From Polaribacter aquimarinus (lineage in GTDB: Bacteria; Bacteroidota; Bacteroidia; Flavobacteriales; Flavobacteriaceae), in assembly GCF_003129485.1 (NCBI RefSeq), contig NZ_QFFG01000002.1, positions 620,001 to 684,000 on the forward strand: a stretch of 64,000 bases of DNA, in the 5' to 3' direction. Made by a program: the position numbers and the translations under genes. The notes beneath the pieces are model-generated. The model made no database searches and had not been told where the DNA came from. It saw only the letters and a list, made by a program, of their open reading frames with translations. Each line of letters starts with the position of its first letter. The stretch's first letter is position 1. Below, piece after piece: positions 54,554 to 63,979 of this stretch.

Positions 54554-55738
54554 ATGGCTGTTTTAGATAAAATTCAAAAAAGTGTAAGCTTTTTATATAA
54601 ACTCTTCGATATAGAAGAAAAAAAAGAGTTGTCTATAATAGAAGAGGCTGAAGAAAAGATTCAATTACCCAATGAATATTTAGAGCGATTTACATTATAT
54701 CCAATTCAAAATAAAGAGTTTCTAAAAAATAGAAATGAAGAATTAAAAAGTTTAGAATTGGCCTATGAGAATTGGAAAATTATTAACTCACCACTTTTAG
54801 TAGTTGATGACCCAGGAGAAGGAGGAACTTCTTTATTACACGCAGGAACTTATATTTATCCGAATGCTAAAATTTTAGAAACAAATCAAGCTATAGATTC
54901 CTATAAAAAATTGATAGGTTTATTAACTAACACACTCAGAATTGAAGATGAATTTAAATCTTTTAAAGATTTAGAAAAGCATATTAACTCTACAGATGAG
55001 AAACACGTTATTGTTTTAGAAAATATAGAGCGCCTTTTTATAAGAAGAGTACGTGGATTTGATTTGTTAGAAGATTTTTTGTTGTTTTTGCATGCCACTA
55101 AATCTAAAATTTACTGGGTAATTTCTATTAATAAGTATTCTTTTTATTATTTAAATAGAGTAAAGTATTTTTCATCACATTTTCCATCAATCATTCATTT
55201 AAAACCCATTTTAAATGAACAGCTAAAAGCAGAAATTTTAGATAGAAATACTGGATATCAAATGGTATTTCTTAAACCTAATAAGATTTCAAAAAAGGCA
55301 GAAAAACAGTTAAAAAAAGCTACAAAAGAAGGAAGACAAGAAATACTAGAAAATTTGTTTTTTAAAAAAATGTTTTCCTTTTCTAAAGGAAATATTTCAA
55401 AGGCCATATTATATGCTAGAAATTCAGCTTATAACGTAAAAGATAAAGTAGTTTTTATAAAACCAATACAAATTAAGGTTTTAGATGATTTGTCATTAAA
55501 CGATTTATTTATTTTAGAAGCCATTTTTCAACATCGTTCTTTATCAATAAAAGAATTGAATATAGTATTAAGAAACTCAGATAGACAAAGTAGATTAAGT
55601 ATTGAAAAACTATTAGAAAAACAGTTGATAAGGCCAACATCAACAATCAATAAAAGAATAGAATATAGAGTTAATTTAATGTATTTAGATATTTTAAAAG
55701 ATTTATTAAGAGAACGGTTAAATAGAAATTTTAGATAA
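54554..55738 (+). CDS. AAA-like protein with degenerate nucleotide-binding motifs, paired with MscS
   Basis: 394 aa predicted cytosolic protein, not assigned to a named family. The middle has an AAA/STAND-like layout. At the P-loop position it reads DDPGEGGTSLL (85-95), lacking the Lys and first Gly. The Walker B-like strand is VIVLENIERLF (152-162), with Asp-Asp/Glu replaced by Glu-Asn. A sensor-1-like WVISINKYSF (188-197) follows. The last 80 residues look like a winged helix (LSIKELNIVLRNSDRQSRLSIEKLL). The mscS gene starts 1 nt downstream, so translational coupling is likely. Nucleotide binding, if any, should be weak. Confidence 0.8.
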   Translation: MAVLDKIQKSVSFLYKLFDIEEKKELSIIEEAEEKIQLPNEYLERFTLYPIQNKEFLKNRNEELKSLELAYENWKIINSPLLVVDDPGEGGTSLLHAGTYIYPNAKILETNQAIDSYKKLIGLLTNTLRIEDEFKSFKDLEKHINSTDEKHVIVLENIERLFIRRVRGFDLLEDFLLFLHATKSKIYWVISINKYSFYYLNRVKYFSSHFPSIIHLKPILNEQLKAEILDRNTGYQMVFLKPNKISKKAEKQLKKATKEGRQEILENLFFKKMFSFSKGNISKAILYARNSAYNVKDKVVFIKPIQIKVLDDLSLNDLFILEAIFQHRSLSIKELNIVLRNSDRQSRLSIEKLLEKQLIRPTSTINKRIEYRVNLMYLDILKDLLRERLNRNFR

Positions 55739-55739
55739 T

Positions 55740-56606
55740 ATGAAAAGAATTTTAAGCACAGTATTTTTCTTGACTGTTATTTCAAATTTTGCACAAGAAA
55801 AAACTGTAAATGATGTAAAGAACAATGTAGAAAACACCATTTCTACTGCAACGGATGTGGTTTCAATTACTAAAATATTAACTATAGTTGTTGTAATCAT
55901 TCTTACATGGGGTTTAATGAAACTTTTAGATTGGTTCTTTAAAAACTTAGTAAAAAACTTTAATAGACATCGATTAAAGATTTTAAGATTACAACCAATT
56001 ATTAAAATTTTAGTATGGACTTTAGCTATTTATACACTAATTATAACACTGTTTAATCCATCAGCAGAAGCAGTTTATGCTTTAATGGGTTCATCAGCTT
56101 TAGCGTTAGGTTTTGCATTACAAGACATTGTAAAGAATATCTTTGGAGGTTTACTAATCATCTTAGATAGACCTTTTCAGATTGGAGACAGAATAAACAT
56201 CAAAGGAAATTACGGAGAAGTAGTTAATATTGGTTTAAGAAATACCATTGTAAATACTTTGGATGATAATACAGTTACCATTCCAAATTCAGCAATAATT
56301 TCTGATAGTATTTCCAATGCAAATTCAGGTGCATTAGATTGTATGGTAGTTATTAATTTATGGCTGCCCATTAATGTTGATGTTACTCAAATCAGAAAAA
56401 TTGTAGAAGAAGCAGCAATTACATCAAGATATTTAAACATTGATAGACCAGTTACAATTTTGTTTTTTGATCATTTTGATGATCATGCAGCCACAAAAGT
56501 TGTGGTAAAAGCTTATGTTTTAGATGCGCGTTACGAAAAATTATTCGAAGGAGATGTTACAGAAACTTCGAAAAAAGCATTTATAGAAGTAGGTATTTAT
56601 AGTTAG
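55740..56606 (+). CDS. Mechanosensitive ion channel, MscS family
   Basis: 288 aa small MscS-type channel. There is a signal-peptide-like N-terminus (about 1-18, ISNFAQ), then two helices (about 45-68, 85-105) and the pore helix TM3 (about 113-145; SSALALGFALQDIVKNIFGG). The beta domain (DRPFQIGDRINIKG, NTIVNTLDDNTVTIPNS) and C-terminal cage complete it. It releases solutes under membrane tension. Tight coupling to the AAA-like gene suggests the pair works together. Confidence 0.92.
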   Translation: MKRILSTVFFLTVISNFAQEKTVNDVKNNVENTISTATDVVSITKILTIVVVIILTWGLMKLLDWFFKNLVKNFNRHRLKILRLQPIIKILVWTLAIYTLIITLFNPSAEAVYALMGSSALALGFALQDIVKNIFGGLLIILDRPFQIGDRINIKGNYGEVVNIGLRNTIVNTLDDNTVTIPNSAIISDSISNANSGALDCMVVINLWLPINVDVTQIRKIVEEAAITSRYLNIDRPVTILFFDHFDDHAATKVVVKAYVLDARYEKLFEGDVTETSKKAFIEVGIYS

Positions 56607-56659
56607 TATTACTGGTTTTTTGTGTAACAAAAGGTACAATAATGTAGCTTAAAATCAAT

Positions 56660-56667
56660 TATCTTTG
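56660..56667 (+). promoter_or_regulatory. -7 promoter element abutting ruvB start
   Basis: TATCTTTG, exact TAnnTTTG match, ends 5 nt before the ruvB ATG (56673), predicting a leaderless or nearly leaderless mRNA. No -33 element at standard spacing. Confidence 0.4.
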
Positions 56668-56672
56668 CATTT

Positions 56673-57695
56673 ATGAACGAAAATTTGAATCCTGAAAACG
56701 ATAATTATTCGAATGAAGAATTAGATCTAGAAAGAAAATTAAGACCACTTTCTTTCGATGATTTTACTGGACAAGATCAAGCTATTGATAACTTAAAAGT
56801 TTTTGTTCAAGCTGCAAATCAAAGAGATGAGGCCTTAGATCATACTCTTTTTCATGGACCTCCTGGTTTAGGAAAAACCACTTTAGCTCATATTTTAGCC
56901 AACGAATTACAAGTAGGAATAAAAGTAACTTCTGGGCCAGTTTTAGATAAGCCTGGAGATTTGGCGGGTTTATTGACAAATTTAGATGAAAGAGATGTAT
57001 TGTTTATAGACGAGATTCATCGTCTAAGTCCAATTGTAGAAGAGTATTTATATTCTGCAATGGAAGACTATAAAATTGATATTATGATTGAATCTGGACC
57101 AAATGCCAGAACAGTTCAAATCAATCTAGAACCTTTTACTTTAATTGGTGCAACAACACGTTCAGGGCTATTAACAGCTCCAATGAGAGCTCGTTTTGGA
57201 ATTAGTAGTAGATTACATTACTATAAAACAGATTTATTAACGACGATAATTCAAAGAAGCGCACACATTTTAAAGGTGCCTATTTCTATGGAAGCAGCAA
57301 TCGAAATAGCAGGTAGAAGTAGAGGAACACCAAGAATTGCAAATGCTTTGTTAAGAAGAGTTCGTGACTTTGCACAAATAAAAGGCGATGGAAAAATAAC
57401 CATTGACATTGCAAAATTTGCTTTAAAAGCATTGAATGTTGATGCTCATGGTTTGGATGAAATGGATAATAAAATTTTAGCGACCATAATAGATAAGTTT
57501 AAGGGAGGGCCAGTTGGATTAGGAACCATAGCAACAGCGGTTTCTGAAAACACAGAAACTATAGAAGAAGTTTATGAACCTTTTCTAATTCAGCAAGGTT
57601 TTATTATGCGAACACCAAGAGGAAGAGAAGTTACAGATTTAGCATACAGACATTTAGGAAGAATAAAAGGAACAAATCAAGGAGAGTTATTTTAA
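56673..57695 (+). CDS. ruvB: Holliday junction branch migration helicase RuvB
   Basis: 340 aa AAA+ motor that, with RuvA, drives branch migration of Holliday junctions. Walker A GPPGLGKT (62-69), Walker B FIDEIHRL (Asp113, Glu114), sensor 1 LIGATTRSG, arginine finger region APMRARFG, and the winged-helix domain with [14 protein letters not shown] are intact. Confidence 0.98.
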   Translation: MNENLNPENDNYSNEELDLERKLRPLSFDDFTGQDQAIDNLKVFVQAANQRDEALDHTLFHGPPGLGKTTLAHILANELQVGIKVTSGPVLDKPGDLAGLLTNLDERDVLFIDEIHRLSPIVEEYLYSAMEDYKIDIMIESGPNARTVQINLEPFTLIGATTRSGLLTAPMRARFGISSRLHYYKTDLLTTIIQRSAHILKVPISMEAAIEIAGRSRGTPRIANALLRRVRDFAQIKGDGKITIDIAKFALKALNVDAHGLDEMDNKILATIIDKFKGGPVGLGTIATAVSENTETIEEVYEPFLIQQGFIMRTPRGREVTDLAYRHLGRIKGTNQGELF

Positions 57696-57733
57696 AAGGC
57701 TTAAAACACAAAGCTTAAGGCATATTGCTAAAA

Positions 57734-59461
57734 ATGAATATCAAAAAAATCATACCAATTTTAGAGTGGTTACCCAACTATAACACATTGCTTTTTAAAG
57801 GCGATTTAGTTGCGGGTATTACTGTTGGTATTATTTTAATTCCTCAAGGAATTGCATACGCCTTAATTGCAGGTTTACCCCCAATTTATGGATTGTATTG
57901 CGCGTTAGTGCCACAAGTAATGTATGCTATTTTTGGATCGTCAAGACAAGTAGCTATTGGTCCAGTAGCTATGGATTCTTTAATCGTAGCAACAGGCGTT
58001 TCTACTTTAGCTTTAACAGGTTCTGATAGTTATATTTCAATTGCAATTATTTTAGCAATGATGGTAGGAACCATTCAGTTTATTATGGGAATTTTTAGTT
58101 TGGGATTTATTGTAAATTTCCTGTCAAAACCCGTAATAACTGGGTTTACATCAGCTGTTGCCTTAATTATTGGCTTTAATCAATTTCGAAATTTGTTAGG
58201 TGTAGAGTTTATTCAAAGTGATCAGATTCAGTATGTTATAGAAGATATTTGGCATCAAATATCAGATTATAATTATCACACTACTTTCATAGGAATTGTA
58301 TCAGTAGTGGTGATTATTATTTTTAGAAAAATTAATAAAAAAATTCCTAATGCATTAATTGTAGTAATCATTGGAATTTTAATAATGAAGTATTTTGGGA
58401 AGTCTTTTGATGATGTAGATATTGTACGAGATATTCCATCAGGATTGCCAATTTTTGGAATTCCAGAATTTGATATTGATTTAATTAAAGAGTTATTACC
58501 AATTGCCTTGACGTTAGTAATGGTGGGTTATTTAGAAACGATTTCTATTGGTAAATCATTAGAATCAAAACAAGATGAATATAGAATTAGACCTAACCAA
58601 GAACTCATAGCTTTGGGTTTGGCAAATATGGTTGGATCATTGTTTAAGGCATATCCAAGTACGTCAAGTTTTTCACGTTCTGCAATTAATCAAGAAAGTG
58701 GTGCGAAAACAGGAATGGCTGCATTAATCTCTGTGGTTATGGTAGTTTTTACATTGTTATTTCTAACACCGTTATTTTACCACTTACCTAAAACAGTTTT
58801 AGCAGCAATTATTATTGTAGCTGTATTTGGATTGGTCAATTTTAAAGAAGCTGGATTTTTGTGGAAAGCTAACAAATTAGATTTTTGGTTAATGTTTGCC
58901 ACATTTTTGTCCACACTTTTGTTAGGAATTGAATATGGAATCATAGTTGGAGTAGGATTGTCATTAATCGTTTTAATTTTTAGAACTTCAAGACCTTATG
59001 TAGTTGAATTAGGAAAAGTACCGAACTCAAATTTTTATAGAAATAAAAGTCGATTTGAAGAGGTTATCATTGAAAATGATATTTTGGTATTTAGATTCGA
59101 TGCACAATTGTTTTATGCAAATTCAGGATATTTTAGAGATAGATTAGATGAAATGGCTGCAAAAAAAGGAAATGATTTAAAATTAATAGTCTTAGATGCA
59201 GAGAGTATTAACAGAGTAGATAGTACAGGGTTAGAAGTCTTAAAAGAACGAATTAAATATTATAAAAAAAGAGGAGTTATCTTTTATTTTGCAGGTGTAA
59301 AAGGACCAGTAAGAGACGATTTATTTAAGTGCGGTGTGCTATCTATTATTGATATCAATCATTTTTTTATGCGCGCAAATGATGCGGTTAAGTTTTACAA
59401 AACAGGAGACAGAGAGGAACAAAAAAAGTATGCAAAGTATATTCATCAAGCATACCAATAA
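57734..59461 (+). CDS. SulP family inorganic anion transporter with STAS domain
   Basis: 575 aa membrane transporter. SulP core of about 12-14 helices (residues 20-430; GIILIPQGIAYALIAGLPPIYGL split by conserved Gly/Pro; YPSTSSFSRSAIN) and a cytoplasmic STAS domain (about 440-560; LDAESINRVDSTGLEVL). Substrates of the family include sulfate and bicarbonate. I chose the ATG at 57734; an in-frame TTG lies 9 nt earlier. The persulfide dioxygenase gene 80 bp downstream suggests sulfite or sulfate as cargo (inference). Confidence 0.92.
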   Translation: MNIKKIIPILEWLPNYNTLLFKGDLVAGITVGIILIPQGIAYALIAGLPPIYGLYCALVPQVMYAIFGSSRQVAIGPVAMDSLIVATGVSTLALTGSDSYISIAIILAMMVGTIQFIMGIFSLGFIVNFLSKPVITGFTSAVALIIGFNQFRNLLGVEFIQSDQIQYVIEDIWHQISDYNYHTTFIGIVSVVVIIIFRKINKKIPNALIVVIIGILIMKYFGKSFDDVDIVRDIPSGLPIFGIPEFDIDLIKELLPIALTLVMVGYLETISIGKSLESKQDEYRIRPNQELIALGLANMVGSLFKAYPSTSSFSRSAINQESGAKTGMAALISVVMVVFTLLFLTPLFYHLPKTVLAAIIIVAVFGLVNFKEAGFLWKANKLDFWLMFATFLSTLLLGIEYGIIVGVGLSLIVLIFRTSRPYVVELGKVPNSNFYRNKSRFEEVIIENDILVFRFDAQLFYANSGYFRDRLDEMAAKKGNDLKLIVLDAESINRVDSTGLEVLKERIKYYKKRGVIFYFAGVKGPVRDDLFKCGVLSIIDINHFFMRANDAVKFYKTGDREEQKKYAKYIHQAYQ

Positions 59462-59541
59462 AAATTATAGACTGATAAATATCATATAGAAAATAACTTT
59501 TAAATGTTATTTTGATATGTTAAATAGATAAGAGAAATATA

Positions 59542-60948
59542 ATGATAATAGAACAAATTTACACAGGTTGTTTAGCACAAGGAGCTTACTATATTGAAAG
59601 TAATGGTGAAGTTGCAATTGTAGATCCATTAAGAGAAGTGCAAGATTATATTAATAGCGCTGATAAAAACAATGCTAAAATTAAATATATTTTTGAAACT
59701 CATTTTCATGCCGATTTTGTAAGCGGTCATGTAACTTTAGCAGAAAAAACAGGAGCAAAAATTGTATATGGTCCATCAGCAAAAACAAATTTTGAGGCTA
59801 TTATTGCAGAAGATAATCAAGTTTTTCATGTTGGTGATATCACAATAACTGTATTACACACACCTGGGCATACCATGGAGAGTTCTTGTTTTTTATTAAA
59901 GGATGAAAATGGAAAAGATCATGCACTATTTAGTGGAGATACCCTGTTTCTAGGTGATGTTGGACGTCCAGATTTAGCACAAAAAGGAGACATTACAGAA
60001 AAAGATTTGGCAGGTTTTTTATACGATAGTTTACGAGAAAAAGTAATGACTTTAGCAGATGACGTTATTGTATATCCGGCACATGGAGCCGGTTCTGCTT
60101 GTGGTAAAAATTTAAGCAAAGAAACTGTAGGGACGATTGGAGAACAAAAGAAAACCAATTACGCTTTAAGAGAAAATATGACCAAAGAGGAGTTTGTTAA
60201 AGAAGTTACAGACGGATTATTGCCACCTCCAGCATATTTTCCTTTAAATGTAAAACTAAATAAAGAAGGTTATAAAGATGTAGATGATGTTATTAAAGCT
60301 TCAGCAAAACCATTATCTGTAAAAGATTTCGAATTGATAGCTAACGAAACAGACGCTGTTATTTTAGATGTACGTCATCAATCAGAATTTGTAAAAGGTT
60401 TTATTCCGCAATCTATTTTTATAGGTATTGATGGTGGATTTGCACCTTGGGTTGGCGCATTAATTAAAGATATTAATCAACCTATTTTGTTAATTGCCCC
60501 AGAAGGAAGAGAGGAAGATACAATTACGCGTTTATCTAGAGTTGGATTTGATAATGTATTAGGATATTTAGAAGGAAGTTTTGAATCGTGGGAAAAATCA
60601 GGAAAAGAAGTTGATACGTTAGTGTCAGTTTCCGCTGATGTTTTAGAGCAAAAAATAAAAGTGAATAATCCTGTTTTTGATGTTCGAAAACCTGGAGAAT
60701 ATGCAAGCGAACACATAAAGGTTGCAGAAAGTACACCTTTAGATTTTTTAAATGAACATATTTCTGAGTTTCCAAAAAAAGAAGATTTTTACGTTCATTG
60801 TGCAGGTGGATATCGTTCAGTAATTGCAGCTTCTATATTAAAAGCAAGAGGGTTTCATAATGTAATTGATGTTGCTGGAGGTTATGCTGCAATTAGAAAA
60901 ACCAAAATAGAAAGAACTGATGCGGTTTGTCCATCTACTTTAAAATAA
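59542..60948 (+). CDS. MBL-fold persulfide dioxygenase-rhodanese fusion, CstB-like
   Basis: 468 aa cytosolic sulfur enzyme with three parts. The metallo-beta-lactamase domain (1-250) has persulfide dioxygenase iron ligands His54 (THFHADF), His110 (HTPGHTMES) and Asp133 (FSGDTLFLGDVGRPDL). A first rhodanese fold (about 265-360) has no Cys at the active loop (IAPEGREED). A second (about 370-468) has Cys420 (HCAGGYRS). This order matches S. aureus CstB, which oxidises persulfides to sulfite and thiosulfate. In the HxHxDH motif the last His is Phe59, fitting a single-iron site. Confidence 0.92.
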   Translation: MIIEQIYTGCLAQGAYYIESNGEVAIVDPLREVQDYINSADKNNAKIKYIFETHFHADFVSGHVTLAEKTGAKIVYGPSAKTNFEAIIAEDNQVFHVGDITITVLHTPGHTMESSCFLLKDENGKDHALFSGDTLFLGDVGRPDLAQKGDITEKDLAGFLYDSLREKVMTLADDVIVYPAHGAGSACGKNLSKETVGTIGEQKKTNYALRENMTKEEFVKEVTDGLLPPPAYFPLNVKLNKEGYKDVDDVIKASAKPLSVKDFELIANETDAVILDVRHQSEFVKGFIPQSIFIGIDGGFAPWVGALIKDINQPILLIAPEGREEDTITRLSRVGFDNVLGYLEGSFESWEKSGKEVDTLVSVSADVLEQKIKVNNPVFDVRKPGEYASEHIKVAESTPLDFLNEHISEFPKKEDFYVHCAGGYRSVIAASILKARGFHNVIDVAGGYAAIRKTKIERTDAVCPSTLK

Positions 60949-60952
60949 GAAA

Positions 60953-61318
60953 ATGAAAAATTGGATTTGTTTATTTTTTTTAAGCTTACTTTTTATCAAT
61001 TGTGGTCAAAAACAAGAAACAAAAACCATAACTACAATTGAATTGAAAGAATTACTTGCGAAAGAGAAAATACAATTAGTAGATGTAAGAACCTCAAAAG
61101 AAATTGCACAAGGAAGTATAAAATCAGCACTTTTTGTAAATTATTTTAATGCAGATTTTAGCACAAAAGCAGCGAATCAATTAAATAAAGAAAAACCAGT
61201 TTACCTTTTTTGTAGAACAGGGAATAGAAGCGGAAAAGCAGCCAAAATATTGCAAAAACAAGGTTTTAATGTGGTAAATGTTATAGGAGGTTATACAAAA
61301 TGGAAAACAGAAAATTAA
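60953..61318 (+). CDS. Rhodanese-like lipoprotein
   Basis: 121 aa lipoprotein (lipobox Cys17, FINC) with one rhodanese domain. Active-site Cys87 lies in FCRTGNRSG; VDVRTSKEIAQGSIKSAL is the typical N-terminal block. It is probably a periplasmic sulfur-transfer or sulfur-binding protein. It starts 4 nt after the CstB-like gene. Confidence 0.9.
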   Translation: MKNWICLFFLSLLFINCGQKQETKTITTIELKELLAKEKIQLVDVRTSKEIAQGSIKSALFVNYFNADFSTKAANQLNKEKPVYLFCRTGNRSGKAAKILQKQGFNVVNVIGGYTKWKTEN

Positions 61319-61323
61319 ATAAA

Positions 61324-61590
61324 ATGAAAACAGATATACAAATAGAAAATTTAAAATGTGGTGGTTGTGCTGCTACGATTAAAAAAGGAATTTCAGCTAT
61401 AAATGGCGTAAATGATATAGATATTAATGTAGAGAAATCTATAGTTTCTATAACATCAGAAAACGTAAACTTAGATGAAATAAAAAAGAAATTATCTCAG
61501 TTAGGTTATCCAGAAGTGGGAGATAAAAACACCTTAGTACATAAGGCAAAATCTTTTGTAAGTTGTGCTGTAGGTAGAATAGAATCATAA
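61324..61590 (+). CDS. Heavy-metal-associated domain protein
   Basis: 88 aa cytosolic protein with a ferredoxin-like HMA fold. The CGGC site (Cys12, Cys15 in LKCGGCAATIKKG) would bind Cu(I) or another soft metal; a further Cys is near the C-terminus (VSCAVGR). No P-type ATPase is adjacent. Start chosen at the ATG 61324, 5 nt after the rhodanese stop; an in-frame ATG at 61300 would overlap that gene. Confidence 0.88.
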   Translation: MKTDIQIENLKCGGCAATIKKGISAINGVNDIDINVEKSIVSITSENVNLDEIKKKLSQLGYPEVGDKNTLVHKAKSFVSCAVGRIES

Positions 61591-61619
61591 AAAAAGAGAG
61601 CAAGTTGCTCTCTTTTTTT
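61591..61619. terminator. Bidirectional terminator between convergent genes
   Basis: AAAAAGAGAGC, loop AAGTT, GCTCTC and a T-run. It ends both the sulfur/HMA operon (+) and the TonB receptor gene (-). Confidence 0.9.
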
Positions 61620-61636
61620 GCTATAATTTAAATTAT

Positions 61637-63979
61637 TTAAAACCTCAAAGTAATTCCTACTAAGAAATTTCTAGTGGCTTGCGGATAGTAACCAGCTCCA
61701 TCTACTGTAGTGGTTGTTCCAGGGTTAGACCAAGTGTCATCATACGTATAATAATAACCTCTGTCTAGATATTCTACATTGAAAATATTATTTACTAACG
61801 CAGTAAAGGTTATAGACTCAAAAATTTTGTTAGGTTTTATTTGATACACTATATTTAAATCACTTGTAATAAATGATTCTAAAACATCTGCAGAAGATAC
61901 ATAACTATTTAAGTTACTCAGATACTGTTGACTTACATATTTTGTTAAAAATGATAATTGAAAGTTATCCGATGGTGTAAAAATATACATGTTACCAACT
62001 ACTGTATTTGGTGAAAAAGACAGGTTAGTATTTCCTAAAAATACTAATTTATCATTTATAACTGTAACAAAATCTCTATTTCTATTTGTGCTAAATGCTA
62101 TATTAGGTCTAATAGTAAACTCATTAGATAATTTAATGTCTGCATCAATTTCTAAACCTAGTCTATAACTGCTACCAGAAGTTGCTCTTACTGGTTGTCC
62201 AACATTATCAATAGCACCAGTTAAAACCAATTGGTTGTCATAATCCATATAATAGATATTGGTGTTTATTTTAATATTTTCACTTTTTAAACGCCATCCT
62301 AATTCGTAATCAAACAAGGTTTCTGGTGTGGTAACTCCACCTTCAAAATCGTTTCTATTAGGTTCTCTATTAGCAACCGCAAAAGATGCATACAAATTGT
62401 TGTTTTCGTTTACATTATAGGTAAAACCTAATTTCGGATTAAAGAAATCGAAGTTTGCATCTACATCAATAGCATCTAAATCAGAGGTAATTCCTTTGGT
62501 TTGATAGTTTACAAAACGACCTTGTAAATCTAAATATCCAGATAATTTTTCACTGATTTCAAAATTGGCTTTTGCAAAGATTGAAAAGTCTGTTTTTTTA
62601 GCATCAGAAAAATAATAACGATCTCTAATATTTACATTAGGCGCTAAATCAGAACCCCAAATTACTTCTCCAAAATGATCTCCTGTATAATTAGAATAAG
62701 AGATTCCTGAAATGAAATTTACTTTGTCGTTTTTATAATTCGTGCTGAAATTCACTACATAAAAATCGTTGTCTAACCAACGTCTTACAATCACATCAGA
62801 ATTGTCTACAATTAAGTTGTTAAAATCAGCAGCAGATTCGCCAGCTTTATATTGCTCAAAGAAACCAGCACCTTTGGTGTAATTTAAACCTAAGTTGGTA
62901 GACCATTTGTCATTTAATTTTTCATTCCAGTGTAATTGATAATGATTTTGACCATAATCATCTACTTCATTGTCATAAGTATATGGATTTTGTCTTCTAT
63001 CAGTAGCTAATTGAGTGGCATCTAAACCAAACCAAGCTTGATAGGTTTTTTCTTTTCCACCAAAAGTGATGGCTTTGATTAACGTATTTTCATCAGTATA
63101 AGAACCTTGTAAAAAGTACGATTTTAAATCTGCAAAAGCTCTATCTACATAACCATCAGAATAAATATTAGACAAACGACCTGCAATTTCTATGTGGTCG
63201 TTAATTTTTCCTGTACTAAATTTTACGGTGTGTTTTCTTGTTCCAAAAGAACCAAAAGTGTTAGAGATTTCCCCAAAAGCTTCGTCAGAAACAGCATCCG
63301 TTAAAATGTTTAAACTTGCACCAAAAGCACCAGAACCATTTGTAGAGGTTCCAACTCCACGTTGTAATTGTAAGTTTTGCGTTGATGAAGCAAAATCACC
63401 TAAATTCACCCAAAAAGTTCCATGACTTTCTGCATCATTATAAGGAATTCCGTTTACAGTTACATTAATTCGCTCACCATTAGAACCACGTACATTCATA
63501 TACGTGTAACCGACTCCTGCACCAGCATCTGATGAAGAAACTACGTTTGGTAAATAGTTCATTAAAACAGGAATGTCTTGACCTAAATTACGTTTTGCAA
63601 TTTCTTTTTTTGATAAGTTAGAAAAAGTAACAGGAATATCTGCATTTACACGAACTGCAGAAACTAAAACTTCGTCTAAAACTGTAGATGAAGTGTTTAA
63701 TTGAATAACAAAATACTCGTCTTTTGTCATTTCAATTTTTTTAGAAATGGTTTTGTAACCAATAAAAGAAACTTCAATGGTAAAGGTTCCTTTTTTTAAC
63801 GGTAAACTAAATTCTCCTTTAAAACTAGAAGTAGTACCTTTTTTAATTTCTTTAGCCAAAATACTAGCTCCTGGTAAAGGTTCATTGTTTTTATCTACAA
63901 CTTTTCCTGAAAGTGTAAATGTCTGGGCGTTTGCAAGTATACTTACAAACAAGAATAAAAAAAATAGTATTTTTTTCAT
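61637..63979 (-). CDS. TonB-dependent receptor
   Basis: Outer-membrane transporter of 780 aa. Signal peptide 1-18 (LANAQ), carboxypeptidase-regulatory-like domain about 20-105 (VVDKNNEPLPGASILA), TonB-box-like LDEVLVSAVR, plug about 110-230 (NVRGSNGERINVTVNGIPYNDAESHGTFWVNLGD), barrel ending FLVGITLRF. The length and plug resemble iron or metal-chelate receptors more than SusC. No regulator or chelate-biosynthesis genes are seen in the window; the HMA gene is convergent. Confidence 0.93.
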   Translation of the reverse strand: MKKILFFLFLFVSILANAQTFTLSGKVVDKNNEPLPGASILAKEIKKGTTSSFKGEFSLPLKKGTFTIEVSFIGYKTISKKIEMTKDEYFVIQLNTSSTVLDEVLVSAVRVNADIPVTFSNLSKKEIAKRNLGQDIPVLMNYLPNVVSSSDAGAGVGYTYMNVRGSNGERINVTVNGIPYNDAESHGTFWVNLGDFASSTQNLQLQRGVGTSTNGSGAFGASLNILTDAVSDEAFGEISNTFGSFGTRKHTVKFSTGKINDHIEIAGRLSNIYSDGYVDRAFADLKSYFLQGSYTDENTLIKAITFGGKEKTYQAWFGLDATQLATDRRQNPYTYDNEVDDYGQNHYQLHWNEKLNDKWSTNLGLNYTKGAGFFEQYKAGESAADFNNLIVDNSDVIVRRWLDNDFYVVNFSTNYKNDKVNFISGISYSNYTGDHFGEVIWGSDLAPNVNIRDRYYFSDAKKTDFSIFAKANFEISEKLSGYLDLQGRFVNYQTKGITSDLDAIDVDANFDFFNPKLGFTYNVNENNNLYASFAVANREPNRNDFEGGVTTPETLFDYELGWRLKSENIKINTNIYYMDYDNQLVLTGAIDNVGQPVRATSGSSYRLGLEIDADIKLSNEFTIRPNIAFSTNRNRDFVTVINDKLVFLGNTNLSFSPNTVVGNMYIFTPSDNFQLSFLTKYVSQQYLSNLNSYVSSADVLESFITSDLNIVYQIKPNKIFESITFTALVNNIFNVEYLDRGYYYTYDDTWSNPGTTTTVDGAGYYPQATRNFLVGITLRF

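Noticed and set aside
54554-55738. Classification as an ordinary active AAA ATPase or STAND defence NTPase
   Set aside because: Both the Walker A Lys and the Walker B acidic pair are missing, and no effector domain is fused, so an active-NTPase label is not supported.
61919-63425. Long antisense open frames inside the last TonB receptor and similar frames inside other large genes
   Set aside because: AT-rich codon use in one strand leaves long stop-free antisense runs; none has a plausible start context or protein pattern.
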